This document shows, in pieces, positions 36,600 to 44,707 of a stretch of 64,000 bases of DNA (position 1 is the stretch's first letter; the number at the start of each line of letters is the position of its first letter). The translations under genes and the position numbers were made by a program. The notes beneath the pieces are model-generated. The model made no database searches. It worked only from the letters and a program-made list of their open reading frames with translations, and had not been told where the DNA came from. Location: contig NZ_CP014232.1 of assembly GCF_001553935.1 (NCBI RefSeq), forward strand, positions 248,001 to 312,000. The letters run 5' to 3'. The DNA is from Actinomyces oris. GTDB taxonomy: Bacteria > Actinomycetota > Actinomycetes > Actinomycetales > Actinomycetaceae.

Positions 36600-37219
36600 A
36601 GGGCCGGCTGACCGACCCCGATTGCCGCTGCGTGCCCTACCGACAGGGGCGGCGAGGCTGCTCGCGGCAGATCGGGTGGCGTCCGGCGTCGTCTGGTCGC
36701 AATGCACGAGGCCCGGGTGCTACTGGAGGAAGGATGGGGGTACTCCAGGTAGGGAGGGCCTTCGTGCAGTACGCACAAGCCTTGGCCAGTGGCTCCCGCC
36801 CCTCGTGGAGTAGGGGCGGCTCTCACAAGCCCCGGGCCGGAGCCGACGTCGGACCACAACCTCCAGGCCCCGATCAGGAGTTGAGCGGGGCCAGTGGGGT
36901 CGAACCTGGGGTGAGGGCGTCGGGCTGCGCCGCGAGAACCCCGCTGAGCCGACGCCGAAGGCAGCCCAGTGTCCACAGCGCTGACATTAGCGAACCCGCT
37001 GCGGAAGTGCCCGGTGAGGATCGTTGGAATTCCGCGGTTTGTCCTCGGCGTGCGGCGCCAGAGCGGAGCTAATGTCAGCGCCATGGACATTGGCGAGACG
37101 CCGGACCTCTTCCATCGACCCACCATTGCCTTCGGGGCGGCCAGCCATACCCGGAATCACGCCCGCGTGGGCGTTTCAGAAGTCGAGGGGACAAGACGGT
37201 CCCCGGTGCAGTGGTTCGG
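36600..37219. other. 620-base stretch without a convincing gene
   Basis: Open frames cross this stretch on both strands, but none resembles a known protein or has a good start site, and its low-complexity translations (Arg, Pro, Ser rich) look like shadow reading. It contains the inverted repeat at 36966-37093 and, just past manC, a small hairpin GGGGAC-N6-GTCCCC (37187-37204). It may hold an unrecognised RNA or a decayed gene. Confidence 0.4.
36966..37093. repeat. 128-base inverted repeat centred on GGAATTCC
   Basis: Arms 36966-36991 and 37068-37093 match at 23 of 26 positions in inverted orientation, with a perfect core of 14 bases (GCTAATGTCAGCGC). The midpoint coincides exactly with the palindrome GGAATTCC (37026-37033), and the parts between are loosely similar when inverted. 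It looks like two diverged copies of one element placed head to head. Confidence 0.6.
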
Positions 37220-38443
37220 CTAGAGCAGGTCCTCTCGACCGGCCGCCTTGAGGGCGTCGACGACGCTCTTGACGTCCTGGGCGTGCTCGGGGGTGGTGAC
37301 CAGGAGGGCGTCGGGCGTGTCGACGACGACGGTGCCCGGCACTCCCAGGAGCACCACCGTGCGTCCGGAGGAGGAGGCGATGAGGGCGCCCTCGGAGTCG
37401 AGGGCCCGGATCTCTGCGCGCGGGGCGGCGTCGCTGGCAGTGCCGGTGCCGTCGGTGTCGTCAGTGTCGTCGGTGTCGTCGGTGTCGTCGAGCACTCTGG
37501 CACCGGTGGCCGGACCCTGGGTGCGGGGCGGGACGAGGTCGGTCAGGGCGTCGAAGCCGCCGACGTCGTTCCAGCCCATGGAGACCGGCACGGTTGCCAC
37601 TCCCCCGGCGGCGGCCACCGGCTCGGCGATGGCGTGGTCGATGGCGATCTTCTCCAGGGCGGGCCAGCGCTCGGCCAGGACCTCCTCGCGCTCGGGGGCG
37701 TCCCAGACGGCGGCGATGGCCTCGATGCCCTGGGCCAGCTGGGGCCTGAGCTCGGCGAGGTGGTCCAGGAGGACGCCGGCGCGGACCACGAACATGCCGG
37801 CGTTCCAGCGGTAGTCGCCGGTGGCCAGGTAGGCGGCGGCGGTGTTGGCGTCGGGCTTCTCGGTGAAGCCCAGGACCCGGCGTCCGTCGGGGGCCCCGGG
37901 CACGTCGGTGGGGTCGCCGGCGTGGATGTAGCCGAAGGCGGTCGAGGGGCCGGTGGCCGCGATCCCGATGGTGACCACCCAGCCCTGCTCGGCCAGGCGG
38001 GCGGCCTGGCGGACGGCGTCGGCGAAGGCTGCCCGGTCGGCCACGGTGTGGTCGGCGGCGAAGGAGCCGACGACGGCGTCTCGTCCGTGGCGGTGGGCGA
38101 TGACGGCGGCGGCCAGGCCGATGGCCGCCATGGAGTCGCGCGGGGAGGGCTCGGCCAGGAGGTTGTCGCGCGGGATGCTCGGGAGCTGGTCGGCCACGGC
38201 GGCGATGTGGGCGACGCCGGTGACGACCGTGGTGGTGGCGGTCAGTGGGGCCAGGCGCTCAACGGTGTCCTGCAGGAGGCTGCGGCCGGCCCCGGTGAGG
38301 TCGAGGAGGAACTTGGGGCGCCGGCGTCGGCTGAGCGGCCACAGCCGGGTGCCCGCACCTCCGGCGGGAATGATGGCGTGAATGGCCGGCGCCGAGCTGT
38401 CGGGCTGTACGGCGCGATCGGGCTTGCCAGAAATCTCAGTCAC
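37220..38443 (-). CDS. manC: mannose-1-phosphate guanylyltransferase
   Basis: An approximately 407-residue nucleotidyltransferase making GDP-mannose from mannose-1-phosphate and GTP. Motifs are PAGGAGTRLWPLSRRRRPKF (nucleotide-binding), EPSPRDSMAAIGLAA, FAADHTV, GFTEKPD and MGWNDVGGFDAL. The C-terminal region contains an odd Asp/Thr repeat (DDTDDTDDTDDTDGT). GTG at 38443 was preferred over GTG at 38449 because TAGCCT lies exactly six bases before it, a leaderless arrangement. GDP-mannose feeds cell-envelope glycans. Confidence 0.9.
   Translation of the reverse strand: MTEISGKPDRAVQPDSSAPAIHAIIPAGGAGTRLWPLSRRRRPKFLLDLTGAGRSLLQDTVERLAPLTATTTVVTGVAHIAAVADQLPSIPRDNLLAEPSPRDSMAAIGLAAAVIAHRHGRDAVVGSFAADHTVADRAAFADAVRQAARLAEQGWVVTIGIAATGPSTAFGYIHAGDPTDVPGAPDGRRVLGFTEKPDANTAAAYLATGDYRWNAGMFVVRAGVLLDHLAELRPQLAQGIEAIAAVWDAPEREEVLAERWPALEKIAIDHAIAEPVAAAGGVATVPVSMGWNDVGGFDALTDLVPPRTQGPATGARVLDDTDDTDDTDDTDGTGTASDAAPRAEIRALDSEGALIASSSGRTVVLLGVPGTVVVDTPDALLVTTPEHAQDVKSVVDALKAAGREDLL
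37451..37486. repeat. 9-base tandem repeat inside manC
   Basis: Four nearly identical copies of GTCGGTGTC encode the (DDT)n stretch of ManC. One copy carries a single change. In-frame units mean that copy-number change would lengthen or shorten a linker without breaking the frame. Confidence 0.7.
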
Positions 38444-38515
38444 CGCCACAGGCTATCGTCCCGGCCCGCCGCCTGTTCACCAGGTCTGGCTCAGGGCAGC
38501 ACCGGGACCCGGCCT

Positions 38516-39538
38516 TCACGGGATCGGCACCGGGGGGACGTAGTCGGGGTGCGCCGTCGGGTCCGCCTCGAGGCTGCCGGTGATGGACTGGCGGGGCCAG
38601 GTCAGGGTCGCGGGCACGGAGAGGGTCACGTAGTTGGGGCGCTCGTGGGCGTGGACCTCGTTGGGGTGGTCGACGTCGCGGGGCAGCGGCGGGTTGGCCA
38701 TCCAGGCCGCCACGAGCAGCACGACGCGGCTGGTCAGGTGCAGCCACAGGATGAGGACGGCGATGGCCGCGAAGGAGGCCAGCAGCGGGTTGCGCGTCAC
38801 CGAGCCGACCGCCCCGGTCCCCACCTGGCGCAGCACGCCCAGGGCGAAGGCGCCCAGCATGCAGCCCTGCAGCAGGTCGCGTCGGGGCGGGCGGATGCCG
38901 CACATGGTGATGAGGAGCGCCAGGACACCGGTGTCGATGAGGAAGGAGAGCAGGAGCGTCATCACCCACGCCCCGGTTCCGGTCAGCGACTGCGGCAGGC
39001 CCAGGGAGCGGCCGACACTGCCCGACAGTGTCGTCGTCACCACCGAGGCCACGGCCGTCACCAGCACTCCGGCCACGATGACGAGGAAGCCCGCGAGATT
39101 CGCCAGCTGCCCGACCACCGGCCTCATGACGGGATTGACCAGTCCGAACATGGCCCGCAAGGCGATCTTGAGAGTGCCCATGAGGCTGATGACGGAGTAG
39201 ATGAAGGCCCCGGCAGCCAGCACCGATCCGAGGTTGAGTGCCGAGGGGAGGGTCAGCTGCTCGACCGAGACGAGTCCCCTGCCGTTGCCAGTGTCGATGA
39301 CACCGGGCAGCAGAGAGTTGATGGAGTCCACGACGGCGGCCCGGATGGTGGGGTGCTGACCGAGCATCGCCATGAGCATGCTCACGCCGATGACGAGGAC
39401 GGCGAAGACCGAGAACATGCCCGTGTAGGCGATTCCTCCGGCCATGAGCGCGCCGCGCGCCGTGCCGTAGCGGATCAGTGCCCGACCGACCCGCGAGCGC
39501 CGCCCGGCCTCCAGCAGTTTCTTGACGCGATCGATCAT
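38516..39538 (-). CDS. YihY/BrkB-family membrane protein
   Basis: A 340-residue inner-membrane protein with about six helices of the YihY/UPF0761 family. The N-terminal segment GTARGALMAGGIAYTGMFSVFAVLVIG and GTLKIALRAMFG are typical. Earlier annotation as ribonuclease BN is an error carried in databases; the real function is unknown. The ATG overlaps the stop of the RNA-ligase-like gene (ATGA), so the two are an operon. Confidence 0.87.
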   Translation of the reverse strand: MIDRVKKLLEAGRRSRVGRALIRYGTARGALMAGGIAYTGMFSVFAVLVIGVSMLMAMLGQHPTIRAAVVDSINSLLPGVIDTGNGRGLVSVEQLTLPSALNLGSVLAAGAFIYSVISLMGTLKIALRAMFGLVNPVMRPVVGQLANLAGFLVIVAGVLVTAVASVVTTTLSGSVGRSLGLPQSLTGTGAWVMTLLLSFLIDTGVLALLITMCGIRPPRRDLLQGCMLGAFALGVLRQVGTGAVGSVTRNPLLASFAAIAVLILWLHLTSRVVLLVAAWMANPPLPRDVDHPNEVHAHERPNYVTLSVPATLTWPRQSITGSLEADPTAHPDYVPPVPIP

Positions 39539-40197
39539 GCCGACACCGCCGGAGTCGTCGGAAGCACCGACACTGCGGGCGCCGCAGTGTCAGCGGAGGC
39601 GTCAGGGGCCAGGGAGCCCCCGAAGGCGAAGGCGGACACGACGTCCCAGCTCCCTTCCGAAGCCGGGCACCGGCCACCGCCGTGGCTGGCGGGCCGGCTG
39701 CGGTGGCGGTAGAGGTGAAGCTCGGTGACGGTGAAGTCCATGGTGAGGTCAGCTCCCTTTCTGGCTGCTGTGTCGAGGCCGTCCTCGGCGATCTCGTGGG
39801 CCAGGGTCACGTGCGGGTGGAAGGGGAAGCTGAGCGAACGAGCCAGGGGTCCCCGGCGGTCGCGCACCCGCACCTGAAGACGGTCGCACTCCTCGGCGCC
39901 GCTGCGCAGACCGAGGTAGACCACGGGGCTGACGGGCCGGAAGGTGCCGACCTCGTCCAGCCGCACCTCGAAGGGGCTCGTCCCGGCAGCCACGTTGCGC
40001 AGGTGCCGCTTGACCTCGTCGAGGGAGTCGACGTCGATGGCCGTGGGCGGCAGCAGCGTGATGTGGGGCGGCACGACCTCGGCCAGAGGATCCCCCGCGG
40101 CCTCCCGCACCGCCCTCACCTGGGCGGCGTAGTGGGAGGGCAGGGCGATGGCCACACCGATGACGCACTGGTGCGCGTCTGGTGCGGGGATCTGCAT
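39535..40197 (-). CDS. 2'-5' RNA ligase / 2H phosphoesterase family protein
   Basis: A 220-residue protein of the 2H phosphoesterase superfamily. The two catalytic motifs are PPHITLLPP (His45-x-Thr47) and HPHVTLAHE (His129-x-Thr131). Members act as cyclic phosphodiesterases or weak RNA ligases; the physiological substrate is not known. About 40 C-terminal residues of Ala/Ser/Pro composition extend beyond the fold. ATG at 40197 has an AGGAG ten bases upstream. Translationally coupled to the YihY-family gene. Confidence 0.85.
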   Translation of the reverse strand: MQIPAPDAHQCVIGVAIALPSHYAAQVRAVREAAGDPLAEVVPPHITLLPPTAIDVDSLDEVKRHLRNVAAGTSPFEVRLDEVGTFRPVSPVVYLGLRSGAEECDRLQVRVRDRRGPLARSLSFPFHPHVTLAHEIAEDGLDTAARKGADLTMDFTVTELHLYRHRSRPASHGGGRCPASEGSWDVVSAFAFGGSLAPDASADTAAPAVSVLPTTPAVSA

Positions 40198-40459
40198 GAC
40201 TCCTGGACTCCTACGGGATGACTGGTTGATCGGGCTGATGTGAGTTCCTGCGTCCGGAGAACGCATGACCACGAGGGTGACCCGAACACATTACCGTGTC
40301 ACGCCCCTGTTATCCCAGCCGGGAGCGCGGCACGAGCGGGATAAGTGTGCCATGACCGACCGAACGGGTGGAACGGTCGCCCCGCCGCCGCCTGTGCGAC
40401 TCTGTGCGGGAACGTGCGGACATGGCGTTTTCGACGTCGAGGTCTGGCAAACTGGGCCC
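40198..40459. promoter_or_regulatory. divergent promoter region upstream of the DeoR-family gene
   Basis: 262 bases between divergent genes. It holds an inverted repeat TTATCCC (40310-40316) / GGGATAA (40338-40344) and the palindrome TCGACGTCGA (40431-40440), both candidate sites for the adjacent regulator. CAAACT lies six bases before the DeoR-family ATG. No further gene is seen. Confidence 0.35.
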
Positions 40460-41308
40460 ATGCAACCCGGCCCCTCAGCCTCCGCCGTCGGATCGCCCCG
40501 CCCGGCCCCGATGCTCGCCCGTCAGCGCCAGGAGCACATCCTGGAACGGGTCGCGGCCACCGGCGGGGTTCGGGTGGCCGACGTCGTCGAGGAGCTGGGC
40601 ATCTCGGAGATGACCGTGCGCCGTGACATCACCGAGCTGGTCACCCAGGGGCTGGTCGAGCGCGTCCACGGCGGGGCGGTGGCGGCCGGCCCCACCACCC
40701 TCGAGCCGCGATTCACCGCCAAGTCGACCCTCAACCTGGAGGCCAAGCGCCGCATCGGTCAGGCCGCGGCCGCCATGGTCCGCCCCGGGGACTCCCTGGC
40801 GCTGTCAGCCGGGACCACCACGCTGGCGCTCGCCCAGGCCCTGACCGAGCTGGAGCACTTCCCCACCCTGACCGTCATCACGAACTCGCTGCCCGCCGCG
40901 CAGGTGCTCTTCGACGCCGCCGACGCCGCCCGCGCCGAGAACCGCGACGCCCCCACGGCGGTCATCACCGGGGGTGAGCGCACGCCGTCGAACGCCCTGG
41001 TGGGGCTGGTGGCCATTGACGCACTGAGCACGATGCGTGTGGAGTGGGTCTTCCTGGGTGCCCACGGATTCACTCCCGAGGCCGGGCTCATGACCCCCAA
41101 CCTGCAGGAGGCCTCCGCCAACCAGGCGCTGGTCGCTGCGGGGCGCACGGTGGTGGCCACGCTGGACTCCTCCAAGTGGGGGGTCCTGGGTCTGCGCTCC
41201 TTCTGCGCCACCCGAGACATCGGGGTCCTGGTGACCGAGGCCGAGCCCGACGCCGACGGCGTCGATGCGCTCAAGCAGGCCGGCACCCGACTGACCATCG
41301 CCACCTGA
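40460..41308 (+). CDS. DeoR-family transcriptional regulator
   Basis: A 282-residue regulator. The N-terminal winged helix-turn-helix contains RQRQEHILERVAATGGVRV and ELGISEMTVRRDITELVTQGLVERVHGGAV, a canonical DeoR recognition segment. The C-terminal DeoR sensor domain has DSLALSAGTTTLALA and FLGAHGF, which bind a sugar phosphate in relatives. It lies directly upstream of galK on the same strand (74-base gap), so it likely controls galactose use. Confidence 0.9.
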   Translation: MQPGPSASAVGSPRPAPMLARQRQEHILERVAATGGVRVADVVEELGISEMTVRRDITELVTQGLVERVHGGAVAAGPTTLEPRFTAKSTLNLEAKRRIGQAAAAMVRPGDSLALSAGTTTLALAQALTELEHFPTLTVITNSLPAAQVLFDAADAARAENRDAPTAVITGGERTPSNALVGLVAIDALSTMRVEWVFLGAHGFTPEAGLMTPNLQEASANQALVAAGRTVVATLDSSKWGVLGLRSFCATRDIGVLVTEAEPDADGVDALKQAGTRLTIAT

Positions 41309-41381
41309 CCCCGTCCCGCGGGCCTTTCCCTTCCACAGCCTGTCCGCTCACTCACAGAACAACCCACCACAGGAGAACACG

Positions 41382-42668
41382 ATGACCAACGATGCTCCCG
41401 TCTTCGCACCTGCGCTGAGCCCCCAGGAGGGCGCCGAGGCCGCCACCGCCCTGTTCCGGGAGGTCTTCGAGGCCGAGCCCGACGGCGTCTGGTACGCCCC
41501 CGGGCGCGTCAACATCATTGGCGAGCACACTGACTACAACGGCGGCCTGGCTCTGCCCATCGCCCTGCCACACCGGGCGCACCTGGCGCTGCGGCGCCGC
41601 GAGGACCGCGTCGTGCGCCTGGTCTCCCCCCAGACCCGGGAGAAGGTCGACGTCATGGACCTCGACACGATCGGTCCGAAGGGAACCCCCGGGGAGGTGG
41701 CGCACTGGGCCTCCTACATCGCCGGCGTCGCCTGGTCCCTGGAGCGCGACGGCTTCGAGAACCTGCCCGGCTTCGACGCCGCACTCGTCTCCTGCGTGCC
41801 CCTGGGAGGCGGACTGTCCTCCTCGGCGGCCCTGGAGTGCTCGGCCGCCGTCGCCATTGACGAGGTCGCGCACCTGGGCCTGGCCGGGACTGCGCAGGAG
41901 CCCGACGACGCCGGGCGCGCCCGCCTGGTGACCAACTGCGTGCGCACGGAGAACGAGATGGCCGGGGCCCCCACCGGCGGCATGGACCAGTCGGCCTCCA
42001 TGCGCTGCCGCGAGGGTCACGCCCTGGAGCTGGACTGCCGCGACGGCTCGGTGACCCACGTGCCCTTCGACCTGGCCGCCGAGGGCCTGGCCCTCCTGGT
42101 CATCGACACCAAGGCCAAGCACTCTCTGGACGATGGCCAGTACGGGGCCAGGCGAGCGGCCTGCGAGCGGGCCGCTGAGATCCTCGGGGTGGAGCTCCTG
42201 GCGGACATCGCGATCGACGACCTGCCCGGCGCCCTGGAGCGCCTCGCGGCCACCGACGGCGACGATGCCGACGATGCCGACGAGCTGGTCAAGCGCACCC
42301 GCCACGTTGTCACCGAGATCGACCGCACCCGCCGGCTCGTGGCGCTCCTGCAGGACGGGCAGCCCCTGCGCGGAGAGAAGCTCGCCGAGGCCGGCAGGCT
42401 CATGGACGCCTCGCACGAGTCACTGCGTGTGGACTACGAGTGCACCTGCCCCGAGCTGGACGTGGCCGTGGAGGCGGCCCGCGCCGCCGGCGCCCACGGG
42501 GCGCGCATGACCGGCGGCGGATTCGGCGGCTCGGCGATCGCCCTGGTGGACGCCGACACCGTCCACGACGTGGCCCGCGCCGTGGCCGAGGCCTACCAGC
42601 ACGAGGGCTTCAACCCGCCGGCCTTCCTCGACGCGGTTCCCGCCGCCCCGGCCGGCAGGCTCGCCTGA
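41382..42668 (+). CDS. galK: galactokinase
   Basis: A 428-residue GHMP kinase that phosphorylates galactose at C1, the first step of the Leloir pathway. Motifs are PGRVNIIGEHTDYNGG (galactokinase signature), the ATP-binding PLGGGLSSSAALE, and GARMTGGGFGGSAIAL (motif 3). The catalytic Asp lies in GGMDQSAS. AGGAGAACACG precedes the ATG. galT and galE are not in the window. It ends before a clear terminator. Confidence 0.95.
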   Translation: MTNDAPVFAPALSPQEGAEAATALFREVFEAEPDGVWYAPGRVNIIGEHTDYNGGLALPIALPHRAHLALRRREDRVVRLVSPQTREKVDVMDLDTIGPKGTPGEVAHWASYIAGVAWSLERDGFENLPGFDAALVSCVPLGGGLSSSAALECSAAVAIDEVAHLGLAGTAQEPDDAGRARLVTNCVRTENEMAGAPTGGMDQSASMRCREGHALELDCRDGSVTHVPFDLAAEGLALLVIDTKAKHSLDDGQYGARRAACERAAEILGVELLADIAIDDLPGALERLAATDGDDADDADELVKRTRHVVTEIDRTRRLVALLQDGQPLRGEKLAEAGRLMDASHESLRVDYECTCPELDVAVEAARAAGAHGARMTGGGFGGSAIALVDADTVHDVARAVAEAYQHEGFNPPAFLDAVPAAPAGRLA

Positions 42669-42710
42669 GCGGCCCCGACGCACCGCTGAGCCTCCACGCC
42701 TGACGGCCAT

Positions 42711-42742
42711 CAGTCCTCTCCAACCTCGGTTGGAGAGGACTG
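42711..42742 (+). terminator. terminator after galK
   Basis: CAGTCCTCTCCAAC (42711-42724) pairs perfectly with 42729-42742 around CTCG. It separates the galactose genes from the export operon. Confidence 0.75.
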
Positions 42743-42863
42743 TCAGCATTCCTCCTTCAGGATGAGGTCAGACAACCGCCTGTGCCGTAGTCTCTGCGCG
42801 TATTAATCAGGAGCCCGGGGTCCCTTCCCGGTTCTGATCCCGCCGCCTTCCATGGAGGACGCC

Positions 42864-43919
42864 GTGAAGCGCTTCGTCTGGCCCGCCCTCAAGACCCTCA
42901 TTGCGGTGATCGTCGCCGTCGCCCTGGTGAAGATCGCTTTCTTCCCCTCGCAGAGCGACGGTACGACCGCTGACATCTCCCCGGGTTACGCCGCCGACGT
43001 CAAGACCGTCCCCGTGACCAAAGGCAACATCTCCAACACGGTCTCGGTCAAGGGTCACATCGTTCAGGACGCCACGGTCGAGGTCCAGGCCGACCTGGCC
43101 GGCGTGGTGGACTCGGTCGCCGTGGAGAAGGACACCCAGGTCAGTGCCGGTGACCCGCTGCTCTACATCAAGCACTCCGAGTCCCAGCCCCCGGTGACCA
43201 AGACCGATGAGAACGGCAACGTCACCCAGACCCCAACCGAGGACAAGGTCACCTGGTCCACGATCTACGCCCCCGTCAGTGGCACCGTGACCCCCAAGGT
43301 CCTCAAGCAGCAGGAGACCGGCGTCGGCGTCGTCGTGGCCACCATCACCCCCGCGACCTACTCGGCCACCGGGACCGTCAGCGCGGCGCAGCAGTACCGG
43401 CTCACCAACGCTCCCACTGCCGCGACCCTGACCCTGGAGGGGGGCCCGGCGCCCTTCCAGTGCAACAACCTCAAGGTCGGTACCAAGGCCTCCACCTCCA
43501 CGACCACCGGTGGGGACGGCTCGACGACGACTACCTCCGGTGACGGCACCAGCGTGGAGATGCGCTGTGCGGTTCCCGGCGACCAGAAGGTCTTCGCCGG
43601 TATGCCGGTGACCATCAGCGTTGACGCCGGCAGCGCCTCAGAGGCCCTGATGGTTCCAGTCACCGCTGTGGAGGGCAAGGTCGGCTCGGGCTTCGTGTGG
43701 CTGGTGCCCGAGTCCGGGGACGCCTCCAAGGCGGTCAAGACCGCTGTGAAGCTGGGGATCACGGACGGTACGAACATCCAGATCACCGCCGGCCTCAAGG
43801 CCGACCAGCAGGTCCTGCAGTTCGTCCCCAACAAGGACACGCGCCGCACCGGGACACCGGACACCTGCGAGCCGGACAACTCCGCCTGCTACGACTCCGA
43901 AGGCAAGGAGATCCTGTGA
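42864..43919 (+). CDS. HlyD/MacA-like membrane fusion protein
   Basis: A 351-residue adaptor with an N-terminal membrane anchor (FVWPALKTLIAVIVAVALVKIAFF). A lipoyl/barrel-sandwich region follows (VTKGNISNTVSVKGHI, VQADLAGVVDSVAVEKDTQVSAGDPLL), then a Thr/Ser-rich loop and a C-terminal beta-barrel part. The helical hairpin of Gram-negative MacA is almost absent, as expected without an outer membrane. GTG at 42864 was chosen because GGAGG sits five bases before it; the ATG at 42852 would place that site inside the gene. First gene of a three-gene exporter. Confidence 0.82.
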   Translation: MKRFVWPALKTLIAVIVAVALVKIAFFPSQSDGTTADISPGYAADVKTVPVTKGNISNTVSVKGHIVQDATVEVQADLAGVVDSVAVEKDTQVSAGDPLLYIKHSESQPPVTKTDENGNVTQTPTEDKVTWSTIYAPVSGTVTPKVLKQQETGVGVVVATITPATYSATGTVSAAQQYRLTNAPTAATLTLEGGPAPFQCNNLKVGTKASTSTTTGGDGSTTTTSGDGTSVEMRCAVPGDQKVFAGMPVTISVDAGSASEALMVPVTAVEGKVGSGFVWLVPESGDASKAVKTAVKLGITDGTNIQITAGLKADQQVLQFVPNKDTRRTGTPDTCEPDNSACYDSEGKEIL

Positions 43920-44707
43920 GCGGGCTGCTGGAGCTGCGGGAGATCACCCGTACCTTCACCGTCCCCGACTCCGAGCCCCTGCACATCCTCACGGGAGTCA
44001 ACCTGAGCGTCTCCCCCGGTGAGCACGTGGCCATCGTGGGACGCTCGGGAACGGGAAAGTCCACCCTGCTCAACATCCTGGGTCTCATCGACAAGCCGAC
44101 ATCGGGCCACTACACGCTCTCGGGCACCGACACCTCCCGGCTCGGGGAGAGCCGCCGCGCCCACCTGCGGGGACAGACCTTCGGCTTCGTCTTCCAGTCC
44201 TTCAACCTCATCCCAGGACTGACCACCACCGAGAACGTGGCGGCACCCCTCCTGTACGACACCGGCAGGGCCTTCTGGACCCGCAGCGCACGGGCCGCCG
44301 AGCTGTTGGAGGCCGTAGGCCTGGGTGACAAGGTGGGCTCGCCCATCTCGCGCCTGTCGGGAGGCGAGCAGCAGCGGGTGGCCATCGCCAGGGCGCTGTC
44401 GCGCCGCCCCAGCGTCATCCTGGCTGACGAGCCCACCGGCGCCCTCGACGTCGACACCGGCAACTCGGTCATGACGCTCCTGGAGCGCCAGTGCGCCGAG
44501 AACGGTGCCGCCCTCATCATCATCACGCACGACCTGGCCGTGGCCGGCCGCGCTCACACCCAGTACCGGCTCGATCACGGCACCCTCACCCCGATCTCCG
44601 TCATGCGTCGCAAGGTCGGCAGCCTGGAGGAGTTCGGTGAGGTCGTCACCACCCCTCCGGCATCCCCCTACCCGTCCGCGCCCACCAGCCAAGAAGGAGC
44701 CTCATGA
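43916..44707 (+). CDS. MacB/LolD-type ABC transporter ATP-binding protein
   Basis: A 263-residue ATPase with Walker A GRSGTGKST, signature LSGGEQQRVAIARAL, Walker B VILADEPTGALD and the switch His in IITHDLAV. FVFQSFNLIPGLTTTENV is typical of the MacB/LolD class that drives mechanical transport. The GTG overlaps the stop of the fusion protein gene, and AAGGAG precedes it. It is followed by the permease gene with a four-base overlap. Confidence 0.92.
   Translation: MSGLLELREITRTFTVPDSEPLHILTGVNLSVSPGEHVAIVGRSGTGKSTLLNILGLIDKPTSGHYTLSGTDTSRLGESRRAHLRGQTFGFVFQSFNLIPGLTTTENVAAPLLYDTGRAFWTRSARAAELLEAVGLGDKVGSPISRLSGGEQQRVAIARALSRRPSVILADEPTGALDVDTGNSVMTLLERQCAENGAALIIITHDLAVAGRAHTQYRLDHGTLTPISVMRRKVGSLEEFGEVVTTPPASPYPSAPTSQEGAS

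Noticed and set aside
36596..37126. 176-residue minus-strand frame in the gene-free stretch
   Set aside because: No family resemblance, no ribosome binding site, Arg/Pro/Ser bias like shadow frames, and it crosses the inverted repeat.
37440..37500. Short tandem repeat as a CRISPR fragment
   Set aside because: Units are 9 bases with no spacers and lie inside manC in frame.
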